Positions 27,287 to 36,779 of a stretch of 64,000 nt of DNA are shown here, piece by piece. Under the pieces are notes generated by a model. The model was not told the origin of the DNA. It saw only the letters and a program-made list of their open reading frames with translations, and made no database searches. The stretch comes from Neorhodopirellula lusitana. Its GTDB lineage: Bacteria; Planctomycetota; Planctomycetia; Pirellulales; Pirellulaceae. How positions within the stretch are numbered: the stretch's first letter is position 1; every line of letters begins with the position of its first letter. The stretch is taken from assembly GCF_900182915.1 (NCBI RefSeq), contig NZ_FXUG01000007.1, positions 330,124-394,123 on the forward strand, written 5' to 3'. The position numbers and the translations under genes are program-made.

Positions 27287-28864
27287 TTAGTCAACGAGCT
27301 CGTCGGCGACTTCAAGCAGCCATTGTTCGATCGTCGAGTCGCTGTCCGGAAAGCGTTCTCCCAAGACCGTGCGGACTTCGGCTGGGGCAAACACCCGGAC
27401 TCGCTTGACATGGTTGTCGAACTGACGATTCGCCAGCACCGATGCAACGGGAGACACGTCGCCTAGCGTAAGCACTTTGTTGGACCGGTTAATCACGTCA
27501 ATGTTGATATCCACTTCCAACTTCGCAGGTGGAGCATCGACCAGGATCAACTCCGCTGGGACATTTAGATCCAGTTCACGGTTCACTCGTTCAGCCAACC
27601 GCAGGGAACACTGGACAAGCCACTGGTAAGGCCTGCGTGCAAGCCGCTGGTGGACCGGGTCCCCTGATTCGACGTTAAATTGTGCGATCCGTTTTAGCAG
27701 TCGACGTTGAGGACCAAATAGCCCGTCGACCAACGTTTGAATGCCCACGTCACCACTGGCCTGGGCCGAATCTTGTAAACGTTCAATCCACTTCGCATCC
27801 GACTCGTCTGCCCAAGCCGCTAAGTCGATGCCTTGGCCGGAACCGCTAGCCTGGCTCGGACGGGAGGACTGACGACTTGGTTGATGCAGCTCATAGATCG
27901 CACGCTGCAACATTGCCGTGGCCGCTCGAACCGCGTGATGCCAATAGACCTCACTGAACATGACATAGCGCCCGAACACCATCATCTCCGCCGCCGTCCG
28001 GCCTTTTTCGATGATGGCAAGTTTGGGCTTCGTCGGGTGCGCACGAAACGCGGCAACGATTCGATCGGGATCGAAGTTACGCCCGTACGGAACCCCCGCG
28101 TGCAAGCTGTCACGCTGCAAATAGTCAAGCTTATCGATATCGATCGGACCGCTCAGACAACTGGCGAAGAACGACGCATCCGACTCACTCAAACGGCATT
28201 TGGGTCGGTCCGGATAGGTCTTCGGACGCAAGATCGCCATCACGTCGTCCACGCCACAATCCCAGTCTTCCGCTAAGCAATCTGAAAGCGGTCCGCTACG
28301 CAACATCGACTCCACACGGTCCTCGTGCTTCATCGTCTTGATGCCGCCATCATGGGGAAACGCGGCCCCCATGTCTTCGATTGGATGGCAAAACGGCCAG
28401 TGCCCCGCATCATGCAGCAACGCGGCGACCAAGAACGCCTGCTGGGCCAAGGACGCCTCCTTGGAAACCGGGTTGCGGATCACATCGATCGAACCGGTCA
28501 ACTGGCGGAGCACGGCCAACGCGTTGGCGTACACACCTAACGAATGCTCCAGACGACTATGGGTGGCTCCTGGGTAGACCAACGAAACTAGCCCGAGTTG
28601 GCTGATCGAGGCCAGTCGTCGCATCGCTGGGCTGTCGACAATGCGACGCACACGATCGGTCATCGGCACGTCCATCGCTGGCGGGATCCGCACATGCGAG
28701 ACCCGGTACGTCGATCCCGTTGAATCCCAGCCTAAAACCTCCGGCAACTGAGCTTCACCGGACGGGTTCCCGGTCGACTCAGCTTTTTCGGTGGACTTTG
28801 TCGTGCTGTGACTCGTCGAGTTAGGCCCAGAAGAATCGTTCGTTGGCGAACTCACAGCAGCCAT
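27287..28864 (-). CDS. HD-domain phosphohydrolase (dNTPase/SAMHD1-like)
   Basis: The 525-aa product matches the HD-domain family that includes SAMHD1 and dGTPases. It has an early RLASISQLGLVSLVYPGA segment, HSRLEHSLGVY with the first metal histidine, the HD motif LLHDAGHWPFCH, and DIDKLDYLQRDS with the last metal aspartate. A Ser/Thr-rich N-terminal region of about 40 residues precedes it. It probably hydrolyses a nucleotide phosphate, but the substrate is unknown. Its start (28864) overlaps the stop of the upstream zinc-ribbon gene by 13 bases, so the two are probably co-transcribed. Confidence 0.85.
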   Translation of the reverse strand: MAAVSSPTNDSSGPNSTSHSTTKSTEKAESTGNPSGEAQLPEVLGWDSTGSTYRVSHVRIPPAMDVPMTDRVRRIVDSPAMRRLASISQLGLVSLVYPGATHSRLEHSLGVYANALAVLRQLTGSIDVIRNPVSKEASLAQQAFLVAALLHDAGHWPFCHPIEDMGAAFPHDGGIKTMKHEDRVESMLRSGPLSDCLAEDWDCGVDDVMAILRPKTYPDRPKCRLSESDASFFASCLSGPIDIDKLDYLQRDSLHAGVPYGRNFDPDRIVAAFRAHPTKPKLAIIEKGRTAAEMMVFGRYVMFSEVYWHHAVRAATAMLQRAIYELHQPSRQSSRPSQASGSGQGIDLAAWADESDAKWIERLQDSAQASGDVGIQTLVDGLFGPQRRLLKRIAQFNVESGDPVHQRLARRPYQWLVQCSLRLAERVNRELDLNVPAELILVDAPPAKLEVDINIDVINRSNKVLTLGDVSPVASVLANRQFDNHVKRVRVFAPAEVRTVLGERFPDSDSTIEQWLLEVADELVD

Positions 28865-29640
28865 CCCGAAGCCGTTGAGGCCAACGACCCCAGAAAACCG
28901 CCAAGACTAGGTAACAACTCCATCGACAACTGGTACTCGTCCTCAATCGCTTCACCGGCAAACTTCACGCCCGCGATCAGCCCCGTGATAATGACCACGG
29001 CATAGTAGAACCCCGCGTGGATGAATCCGGGCAGGAACTCCAGTTCGAAACAGGCAACCGAGGCGAGTGCGCCTAGCACGCCCATGATGCAAAACGTAAT
29101 CCCAGCGGACGTCCAAGACATTTCATTGGCGGCGTCCAGTTCCAGGACATACGCCGGAACGAACGCGTACACCACCCAGGTTAAGACGAACAAACCCGAA
29201 CAAATCAGCACACGATTTCGCAATTCGATTCCGGTATAGGGTGCCAGTTCGCGATCATGGACAAAACTGTAGCCAATTCGCGTCAACGGCAACGCCAACA
29301 ACACCACTCCCAACAGCTGAGCCCACAAAGGTGGCCCAGCATCACCGGACGATACGCGGAAATAAACTGCCACGGCAAGTAACGCGACGACAGCACTACC
29401 AGCGATGATCAGCATTCGGTTGGTCAGCTCTGGGTCACTGATCGTGACCGGCTTCAAAACGCTTTGGCCCTTGGAGTCTTTGGGCGCCCCGTCGTCAGGC
29501 GCGTGGACGACCACTTCTTCGGACTTATCCGGAATCTTGATCGGCTTTTTGCAGGCCGGGCAGGGCCCAGACTTGCCAGCAAATTTGTCGCTAACTTGGA
29601 AGCGTTTCAGGCAACTGGGACAGGTAACTTGAATCGACAT
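28852..29640 (-). CDS. Zinc-ribbon multi-pass membrane protein
   Basis: The 262-aa product opens with a zinc-ribbon motif, CPSCLKRF and CPACKKPI (two CxxC pairs 18 residues apart), followed by a short linker and five to six membrane helices. This N-terminal ribbon plus membrane domain layout is common in planctomycetes, but I cannot assign a function. ATG 29640 places the ribbon at the N-terminus; a longer frame starts at 29661. It is upstream of, and overlaps by 13 bases, the HD phosphohydrolase gene. Confidence 0.75.
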   Translation of the reverse strand: MSIQVTCPSCLKRFQVSDKFAGKSGPCPACKKPIKIPDKSEEVVVHAPDDGAPKDSKGQSVLKPVTISDPELTNRMLIIAGSAVVALLAVAVYFRVSSGDAGPPLWAQLLGVVLLALPLTRIGYSFVHDRELAPYTGIELRNRVLICSGLFVLTWVVYAFVPAYVLELDAANEMSWTSAGITFCIMGVLGALASVACFELEFLPGFIHAGFYYAVVIITGLIAGVKFAGEAIEDEYQLSMELLPSLGGFLGSLASTASGWLL

Positions 29641-29822
29641 TGCGACTCGCTGAAAAGACAACTGGGAGAATAAAGAAGACCGCCGGCAGAAGTTTACCCG
29701 ACAAAATCCCGCCCGTCGCCCGGTCCCCCCAATCTATTTGGTGCCACCCACCTTATACTTGACCGGCAGTCCTGAACTGTTACGTTAGTTGGTGATCATC
29801 AACCTCATTTCAGAGATTGCCA

Positions 29823-30983
29823 ATGCCTAGGCCGAAACGCGACGAACAGTTTGAAACGGGCGAAATCTGTATCGTGCATGCCGTGCAAAGATGTGTTCGA
29901 CGAGCTTTTCTGGCCGGAGTCGACGCACAGACGGGCAAGGATTACTCGTTCCGAAAAGAGTGGATTCGACGCCGAATGGAGGCCCTCGCTTCGGTCTTTG
30001 GGATCGATGTGCTCTCGTACGCGGTTATGAGCAATCATTTGCACGTGATCCTTCGCAATCGGCCTGATGTGGTGGCAAGCTGGACCGATGCCGAGGTGGC
30101 TATCCGTTGGTTGCGGGTGTTTCCCGGACGACGGATGGAAGAACACTTGGCTGAACCAACCGAACATGAGGTTAAGGTTCTGACGGGAAATGCTGACCGA
30201 ATCGCTGAAATTCGCCAACGCATGTCCGACATTTCATGGTTCATGCGGTCTTTGGCCGAGCCGATTTCACGATTGGCAAACAAGCAAGATGAGTGCACGG
30301 GCCGGTTCTGGGAAGGGCGTTTCAAGGCTCAGCGGATCGTTGATGAGGCCGGCCTACTCGCGTGCAGCATGTATGTTGAACTGAACCCCGTGCGTGCGGC
30401 CATTGAGTCGGATCCGGAAAAGGCTATGCACACATCCGCATTCGATCGCATCCAGGGAAGCCAAGGAAAACGTATCAATTCCGCCGCCTTTGATTTGAAG
30501 CCAATACCAACCGAGGAGGCAGCCAGGCGGATTCGCGAGACGCCAGTTGAAGAACTTCGTGAACAGCAGAGAGCAAAGAAGCGCAACCCAACCGGCAAAC
30601 GTATTCGTCGCGACGCTTGGTTGGCCCCGCTAACGTTATCGCCCAGTAAGCTGGCCGCTGATGCAGAAGTGAACCGGGATGGATTACGAGCGAGCGACAA
30701 GGGTTTTTTGCATGTATCGATTCGTGATTATCTGCGGCTTTTGCGTTGGACAGCCAAACAAAGCGTTGACGGAATCGCCGCCAACGTCCCTGACTCGCTC
30801 GCCAGCACGTTGACCCAACTCGGGATCGACGCGTCAATGTGGCGAGACCTGGTGTGGCAGTGGCAGAGGTATTTCGGAAAATCGATCTGCGTTGGCTCAC
30901 CAGAGTCAATGCGAAAGGACGCCCAGCGTTTCGGCAAGCATCACCACCGCGGCCAAGCTTCCGCATCAGCCTGTTTCGCCTAG
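29823..30983 (+). CDS. REP-associated tyrosine transposase (RAYT, Y1 family)
   Basis: RAYTs are HUH-type single-strand transposases related to IS200/IS605 TnpA that mobilise or maintain REP palindromes. The 386-aa product has the HUH-type motif in SNHLHVILRN near residues 70-79, a conserved FWEGRFKAQ segment, and the catalytic tyrosine in SMYVELNPVRA near residue 184. It is longer than typical RAYTs (150-250 aa), with a C-terminal extension of about 180 residues. No IS200-type ends flank it, but a cluster of short palindromes lies 180-340 bases downstream. ATG 29823 is chosen over the TTG at 29817. Confidence 0.85.
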   Translation: MPRPKRDEQFETGEICIVHAVQRCVRRAFLAGVDAQTGKDYSFRKEWIRRRMEALASVFGIDVLSYAVMSNHLHVILRNRPDVVASWTDAEVAIRWLRVFPGRRMEEHLAEPTEHEVKVLTGNADRIAEIRQRMSDISWFMRSLAEPISRLANKQDECTGRFWEGRFKAQRIVDEAGLLACSMYVELNPVRAAIESDPEKAMHTSAFDRIQGSQGKRINSAAFDLKPIPTEEAARRIRETPVEELREQQRAKKRNPTGKRIRRDAWLAPLTLSPSKLAADAEVNRDGLRASDKGFLHVSIRDYLRLLRWTAKQSVDGIAANVPDSLASTLTQLGIDASMWRDLVWQWQRYFGKSICVGSPESMRKDAQRFGKHHHRGQASASACFA

Positions 30984-31492
30984 CCCGCGTCCCTCACCAC
31001 GCTACAAATGGCGTAGCAAGAATCAGGCTACCGGTCCGCGCAGAAGCAACCCAAAACACGCAATTTGGTTACCTAATTAGTACCAAACCTCGAAAAGATG
31101 CCAACCCAAAGCATCGCGGGGGCACGTTCGCCTGCTCAATATCGCGATACCTCGCTAATAGATAGTGCATGGCACCATATAGACAATGTAGATAATGGCT
31201 CCATGTAGATAGAACAGACAGGATGGTGCATGGCACCTTACAGACTCCAACAGACGTATGGTGCATGACAGTATGGTGCATGGCACCATACTGTCCATGG
31301 CACCATACTGTCATGGCACCATACTGTCTGGACATGGTGGCGGGTTGTGGGTGTGTGATCGACATTTCGCTGGTAGATTCGTGCTAGGTTGCGTCCTGGA
31401 TTTTCGTAAGCGACAAACCCTTACGTTGAGTCGTGGTAAACCGCTAACCTTGTTTAGTATCGCCCGCAGCCACTCTTACCCGGCCCAAACGG
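30984..31492. other. Intergenic region containing REP-like cluster
   Basis: This 509-base gap follows the RAYT gene. Its middle third is a cluster of GTGC-ATG-GCAC palindromes (31163-31327). The rest shows no gene. Its last part must contain the promoter of the Cache-domain kinase. Confidence 0.5.
31163..31327. repeat. REP-like palindrome cluster downstream of RAYT
   Basis: The core GTGC-ATG-GCAC is an inverted repeat around a 3-base centre. It occurs complete near 31165, 31224 and 31272, and as half copies at 31257, 31297 and 31312. The best copy, 31268-31294, has a perfect 12-bp stem ACAGTATGGTGC/GCACCATACTGT. CATGGCACCATACTGT is repeated three times in direct orientation at the right end. 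The position next to a RAYT gene suggests these are its cognate REPs. Confidence 0.8.
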
Positions 31493-33847
31493 TTGTCTGA
31501 ACCCAACTCCGCTCCCGACGACGGCAACCCACCGGAGTCGCTACCGACAGAATCCCAAAGTATGGGCGGCCAAGCTGCCGCTCGCCGGATGTCACTGCAG
31601 GCTAAAATGCCACCAGCGGACGTTCCGGGAGTGCAGATCGAGCGATTCTTGGGTGCAGGCGCCTTCGGCCAAGTCTGGGTCGGTCGCGATATGAACACAG
31701 GCCGCGGCGTTGCCGTGAAGTTCTACCTCCACCGCGGCGGCGTGAACTGGTCACTCTTGTCGCGGGAGGTGAAAAACCTAGTCCAGCTGTCCGCCGACCG
31801 CCACGTCGTCCAAGTGCTCGAAGTTGGTTGGGATGCGGACCCGCCGTACTACGTCATGGAATTGATCGAAGGCGGCTCTCTGGAAGAGATGCTGCTGCGA
31901 CGAGGCCGATTGCCGGTCAGCGAATCAGTGGATTTGTTCACCAAAATTTGCATCGGGCTGACCCATTGCCACGGCAAAGGCGTGCTGCACTGCGACGTCA
32001 AACCAGCCAATATTCTACTAGCGGCCGACAATGAGCCACGACTCGCCGATTTTGGCCAAAGCCGGATGTCCCACGACCAGTCACCAGCGATGGGAACGCT
32101 TTTTTACATGGCTCCAGAACAGGCGGATTTGAACTCGACACCGGACGCACGTTGGGACGTCTACGCCGCCGGAGCGATTCTCTACCGGATGCTTACCGGA
32201 AACGCTCCGCACCGAGACGCGTCACTGCTGACCCAATTGGACACCGAAAAATCGCTGCCCGGTCGCTTAGCTCGTTACCGCCAAGCAATCGCCGATTCGC
32301 CGCCCGCCATTAGCCAACTGCCACGTAATAGCCTGGACCGCCCGCTGCGGCGAATCATGCAACAATGCCTGGAAGTCGAACCGAAAAATCGGTACGCCAA
32401 CATGCAACAGGTGATCGACGACCTCGGCCGGCGAGAGGCCGCGGAAGCTCGTCGCCCGCTGTTGTTGTTCGGAATCGTCGGACCGCTATTGCTGTTGGTC
32501 GCGACCTGCTTCTTCGCATTCCGCAGCATTAACCGCGCAACCACGTCCGCCACCAAGGCCCTGCGTACCGAAGCGTTCGGCAGCAATCAACTGGCGGCCC
32601 GGTTTGCCGCGCAAACGCTGGAAACCGAAATCCATCGCTATTTTGATATCGCCCGAAAAGAATCACGACGCAGTGCCTTCGAAAAACTATTGCGAGAAAC
32701 CCTAGCCGACCCAGACGTCACCGATGCCCTAGCGATCATCAACGGTGCCCCCACACCCAACGCCGCATTTCAGGAAACCGCTGCCCGCGACGTGGTGCTG
32801 GATGCTCCCGTGCGTCTGAAGCTGAATCAATACATGGACGAGCGACTGGCGATGTACGACGCCAGCCAAGCAACCTCGATTCACCATCAACAATTAGCAT
32901 CGATGTTTTTCTGCGATCGCCGCGGCACGATCCTGTCGATTGCGTACGGCAAACCGATCGCTCGCGAACAGGACAGCGTCGGGCGAAACTTCGCTTTCCG
33001 AACTTACTTCAGCGGGCACCAAGACGAACTATCGCGAGACACCTCACTCAGTCACATCCAACCGCTAGCCGAGACCCACCTTTCATCAGCGTTCCAAAGC
33101 ACAGCGACCGGGATGTGGAAGGTCGCCGTCAGCACGCCGATTTGGCTCACGGAAGAAAAGCTGGACGACGAGACGAAGCGGGGTCCAGCCGATGGCGTGT
33201 TCGTGATGACAATCAACCTGGGTGATTTCCAGCTGCTACAAAGCACCCGCGGTGCAAGCCAAGTCGCGGTGTTGGTCGAGGCCAGAGAGGGACCGCTGCG
33301 AGGCACAGTGCTTCAGCATCCGCTGATGGACCTGCAGCGCAGCGAAGGAGAAACCCTGTCCGAACAGAGATTCCAGGTTCCCGAAAACCTGCTCGATCGG
33401 CTGCTTGACGGCGGTGACGTCGACTATCGCGACCCAATGGTGGCCGCTCCGGGAGGCAAAGAATTTGCTGGCCCCTGGATTGCCGCGATGCAGCCGATCA
33501 CGTTGCCTGGCATCCCAGGTCGCCCGATCGCCCAGCCCCAAACCGGCCCAGCGACCCAAACCCCGCAACCACCCCAGATATCGAGCCACAGCCAACGCCG
33601 CCGCGCATTTGAAACCGACCTACTGGTCCTAGTCCAGTACCGCCTGTCAGATGTCTTAGGCCCGGTCGGGCAACTTCGTCAGTCGCTATTTCGCGAGGGC
33701 CTCGCGTCGGTCGCCTCGATTTTGCTAGTGACCTTCGCACTCTGGTGGGTCGTCCGCCGAGTGACACATGACCACACCATTCGCCCTTCCCAGGACTCTG
33801 ACAGCGAAACGGACCCGGAAGGCGTCAAAACGATGACCATCCACTAA
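31493..33847 (+). CDS. Transmembrane Ser/Thr kinase with extracytoplasmic Cache-like sensor
   Basis: The 784-aa protein has an N-terminal Hanks-type kinase domain (about residues 50-310): GAGAFGQVWVG, AVKFY, HCDVKPANILL (HCD where HRD is usual), ADFG and MAPEQAD. A membrane helix near 323-343 follows, then a large domain of about 390 residues with Cache-like features (FFCDRRGTILSIA, GRNFAFRTYF, GVFVMTINLGDF), and a second helix near 738-757. A small-molecule signal sensed outside could control the kinase. The start is TTG 31493 or ATG 31562. It precedes the redox operon by 95 bases on the same strand. Confidence 0.85.
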   Translation: MSEPNSAPDDGNPPESLPTESQSMGGQAAARRMSLQAKMPPADVPGVQIERFLGAGAFGQVWVGRDMNTGRGVAVKFYLHRGGVNWSLLSREVKNLVQLSADRHVVQVLEVGWDADPPYYVMELIEGGSLEEMLLRRGRLPVSESVDLFTKICIGLTHCHGKGVLHCDVKPANILLAADNEPRLADFGQSRMSHDQSPAMGTLFYMAPEQADLNSTPDARWDVYAAGAILYRMLTGNAPHRDASLLTQLDTEKSLPGRLARYRQAIADSPPAISQLPRNSLDRPLRRIMQQCLEVEPKNRYANMQQVIDDLGRREAAEARRPLLLFGIVGPLLLLVATCFFAFRSINRATTSATKALRTEAFGSNQLAARFAAQTLETEIHRYFDIARKESRRSAFEKLLRETLADPDVTDALAIINGAPTPNAAFQETAARDVVLDAPVRLKLNQYMDERLAMYDASQATSIHHQQLASMFFCDRRGTILSIAYGKPIAREQDSVGRNFAFRTYFSGHQDELSRDTSLSHIQPLAETHLSSAFQSTATGMWKVAVSTPIWLTEEKLDDETKRGPADGVFVMTINLGDFQLLQSTRGASQVAVLVEAREGPLRGTVLQHPLMDLQRSEGETLSEQRFQVPENLLDRLLDGGDVDYRDPMVAAPGGKEFAGPWIAAMQPITLPGIPGRPIAQPQTGPATQTPQPPQISSHSQRRRAFETDLLVLVQYRLSDVLGPVGQLRQSLFREGLASVASILLVTFALWWVVRRVTHDHTIRPSQDSDSETDPEGVKTMTIH

Positions 33848-33942
33848 TTCGGACTTTCGTTTCACCCGCAAAATGGTTTACCACTAGCCTCAAACTGATC
33901 CGGCCCCGAATTCCGTCGGCAGTTCAGTCATTCCCATCACGC

Positions 33943-35844
33943 ATGGAGGCGTGTTGCTTGAAACCTTCGCACGAATCCGTCGCGGTGCAGCGTCCTCGCC
34001 GTTGGGCCGAACCGCTCGACCCGCTGATGACGGATGCCGATGTGGATTGGCTGATGCAACGAATGCCGTTTGCGGGCCTGGACGCCTCGGCGTTCCCGCG
34101 TTCGATACCTCTGGACGGGGTGCTGAAGAACGATTGCCGGCTACATCGCTTTTCGCCCGGCCAAGTCATTGTGCGGGAAGGCGACTACGCCAACAGCGCC
34201 TTCTTGGTGCTCGACGGACACGCCGAACTAGTCACCCGATCGTTGCCGCCAGACGTGCTAGGCCGTCGCGAAGTCAAGAAACAAAGCTGGCCGAGTGCGA
34301 TCTGGCAACTCCTACGTCCCTCCGGTGTCGAAGAGGCTCGCGATCCTGAAGACGTGACCCCCGACGTAGTCATGCAGGATCGCAAGAGCAGCGTTAGCAA
34401 CGCCGCTGACTCCAATTCAACCGACCGCTCCCAGGACGAAAGCCTTCCCACGCTGTTCCTGCAGGACTTTGCCGGAATCGTTCGCGCCGGCCAAACCGCG
34501 AAACTGGCTGCCGGCGAGATGTTCGGCGAAGTGGCCACGATGCTACGCGGCCCTCATGGCGCGACGGTGCTTGCAGGCGACAACGCAACCTTGCTGGAAA
34601 TCCGCCTGCAAGGGCTGAAAATGCTGCAGCGGGACGTCGAGTTCGCTCGCCGAATGGACGAACACTACCGAGCCCATTGGCTTGGCATCCACCTGCGAGA
34701 AATCCCGTTGTTGCGATTCGTCCCTGAATCGAACATGCAAAAGATCATCGATCAAACGGAGTTGCGTTCGTTCGGGCGATTGCAATGGAACGCCGACTAC
34801 AGCAAAACTCGAAAGCTATCACCGAGCGAACAGATTGAATCCGAACCCGTGGTTGCCACCGAAGGCCATCACGTCACCGACTTGATCGTCGTACGCAGCG
34901 GCTTCGGGCGAGTTTGCCAAAATTACGGTGCGGCTCAACGAACCACCGCTTACCTGGGCAAAGGGCACGTCTTCGGACTCGAAGAGATCACCCTCAGCGT
35001 GACCGGCAATGGCGGCAGCAAACCGCTTCAGCATTCACTGCAAGCAGTCGGATTCCTGGACACATTGCATATCCCAGTGGAATGTTTCGCCCGAGAAATA
35101 CTGCCCCACATCCGCCGCTCAGAACTTCCGGCGACCGCCGCGGCAGCGATGTCAGGCACCGCAAAAAAAGACGAACCCCGCGAACGCCGCACGTCCACTC
35201 GCACGAAAGATGCGACGGGCACAGGTCTACCCATCGTCAACGTTTCAAGCGATTCATCACAAACGTGGAACGAATTGCCAACCTCCACCGGCACTTCATT
35301 CGAGCCCACCGGTTTGCTCGAATTCATCGTACAGAACCGCTACAACAATGGCCAACACGCCATGATCATTGACCTGCATCGCTGCACGCGTTGCGATCAA
35401 TGCGTCAAAGCGTGTGCTGACGTGCATGACGGCAACCCGAGATTTGCACGCATCGGCAACCAACACGAAAGGCTGCAGTTCATTCAAGCATGCATGCACT
35501 GCACCGACCCCGTCTGCATGATCGGTTGCCCCACCGGAGCCTTGCACCGAAACGAGTCGACAGGCTTGGTCATCGTCTCCGAGAACATTTGCATCGGATG
35601 CGGCGTGTGTGCGAAGGGATGTCCCTATAGCAACATTGAAATGGTCGAGATCAACGACAAACAAGGACGCCCTTACACCGATCAAAAAAGCGGCGGCCCG
35701 ATCATGAAGGCTACCAAGTGTGATCTCTGTTCGAGCGTACCAAGCGGTCCCGCTTGCGCCGCTGCCTGCCCCCACGACGCAATGGTGCGGATCGACCTCA
35801 GTGAATCACCACCACTGGATGACTGGCTACGGAGGCGGACATGA
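33943..35844 (+). CDS. Cyclic-nucleotide-binding domain fused to a four-cluster ferredoxin
   Basis: This 633-aa protein fuses regulation and electron transfer. The N-terminal 400 residues contain cNMP-binding-like beta rolls: GQVIVREGDYANSAFLVLDG, then, after an insert, GEMFGEVATMLRGPHGATV, and a second, weaker one around VVRSGFGRVCQ. The C-terminal part (about residues 480-610) has four cysteine groups, CTRCDQCVKAC, CMHCTDPVCMIGC, CIGCGVCAKGC and CDLCSSVPSGPACAAAC, as in the FeS subunits of membrane oxidoreductases such as DmsB or HybA. There is no signal peptide, so it should face the cytoplasm. Its stop overlaps the next start (ATGA at 35841). Confidence 0.85.
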   Translation: MEACCLKPSHESVAVQRPRRWAEPLDPLMTDADVDWLMQRMPFAGLDASAFPRSIPLDGVLKNDCRLHRFSPGQVIVREGDYANSAFLVLDGHAELVTRSLPPDVLGRREVKKQSWPSAIWQLLRPSGVEEARDPEDVTPDVVMQDRKSSVSNAADSNSTDRSQDESLPTLFLQDFAGIVRAGQTAKLAAGEMFGEVATMLRGPHGATVLAGDNATLLEIRLQGLKMLQRDVEFARRMDEHYRAHWLGIHLREIPLLRFVPESNMQKIIDQTELRSFGRLQWNADYSKTRKLSPSEQIESEPVVATEGHHVTDLIVVRSGFGRVCQNYGAAQRTTAYLGKGHVFGLEEITLSVTGNGGSKPLQHSLQAVGFLDTLHIPVECFAREILPHIRRSELPATAAAAMSGTAKKDEPRERRTSTRTKDATGTGLPIVNVSSDSSQTWNELPTSTGTSFEPTGLLEFIVQNRYNNGQHAMIIDLHRCTRCDQCVKACADVHDGNPRFARIGNQHERLQFIQACMHCTDPVCMIGCPTGALHRNESTGLVIVSENICIGCGVCAKGCPYSNIEMVEINDKQGRPYTDQKSGGPIMKATKCDLCSSVPSGPACAAACPHDAMVRIDLSESPPLDDWLRRRT

Positions 35845-36779
35845 GCAGCGTAGTTGATCGTCGCCAAAACACCCCGGCCAAAAAAGCATCGGCACTTTCC
35901 AACCTAGCGACACACTGGCGGCAGCGTATCACCGGGGGCGGACGGCGCTATTCGTTTCGACGACGTCGACTCGTCGCGTCCATGTGCGTCCTGCTTGCAC
36001 TGACGGCGACATCCGCAATCGCAATGCAAATCGATACCGCTTTGCTTCATCGCGGAGTAATGACCGGTTGGACGCTGATGGGATGCCTGGTGCTATTGAT
36101 GCTAATTGGCGTTCGACGTCGCATTCCGATCCTGCCGCTGGGTACGATGAGCACGTGGACTCAAGTCCATATCTACACAGGTTTATTTGCACTCGGAATG
36201 TTCGTACTGCACGTCCCCGCAATACTAAGCGGGCGACTGATTCCGAGCGGCTACTTCGAAGCCACCCTTGCGATCCTTTTTTGGGCCGTCAGCGGATCGG
36301 GTATCTACGGCCTAATTGCCAGTCGACGCCTGCCGATCCAGCTTACCAACGTGGGCGAACAGATTCGTTTCGACCAAATCGCATGGCGACGTCAACAGAT
36401 CGCTGAGTCCGCGCAAGCCGAACTGGAAACTCTGACATCGCCGGCCTCCATCCGCGTGCTAGGCGAGTTCGACGCCTTGTACCTGAAACGCTACCTCACC
36501 CGATCACCTTCGTGGTGGTACATGCTGATGCCGACCTCGTCGCGTCGACGTCGAATGATGGCAGGACTGCAAGAACTGAACCGATATCTCGACGACGAAG
36601 GTCAATCCACAACAGGAAAACTGTCCGGCCTCGTTCGCATGCGTGATGACCTCGACTACCAATACGCACTGCAGTTTCGCTTGCGAGCGTGGGTGATTGG
36701 ACACGCCACTGCATCGGTTGCTTTAATCGTGATGGCACTCGCCCATGGACTACTCGCAATGCGGTTTGTTGAATCATGA
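35841..36779 (+). CDS. Membrane cytochrome b-like subunit
   Basis: The 312-aa product has a basic N-terminus and five predicted membrane helices near residues 47-65, 75-95, 107-129, 135-155 and 285-305. Two helices carry histidine pairs spaced for b-type heme: HIYTGLFALGMFVLH and HATASVALIVMALAH. This suggests a diheme membrane protein passing electrons between the upstream ferredoxin protein and the downstream decaheme cytochrome. I do not recognise a named family. The stop overlaps the decaheme start (ATGA at 36776), so all three genes form one translation-coupled operon. Confidence 0.75.
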   Translation: MSSVVDRRQNTPAKKASALSNLATHWRQRITGGGRRYSFRRRRLVASMCVLLALTATSAIAMQIDTALLHRGVMTGWTLMGCLVLLMLIGVRRRIPILPLGTMSTWTQVHIYTGLFALGMFVLHVPAILSGRLIPSGYFEATLAILFWAVSGSGIYGLIASRRLPIQLTNVGEQIRFDQIAWRRQQIAESAQAELETLTSPASIRVLGEFDALYLKRYLTRSPSWWYMLMPTSSRRRRMMAGLQELNRYLDDEGQSTTGKLSGLVRMRDDLDYQYALQFRLRAWVIGHATASVALIVMALAHGLLAMRFVES

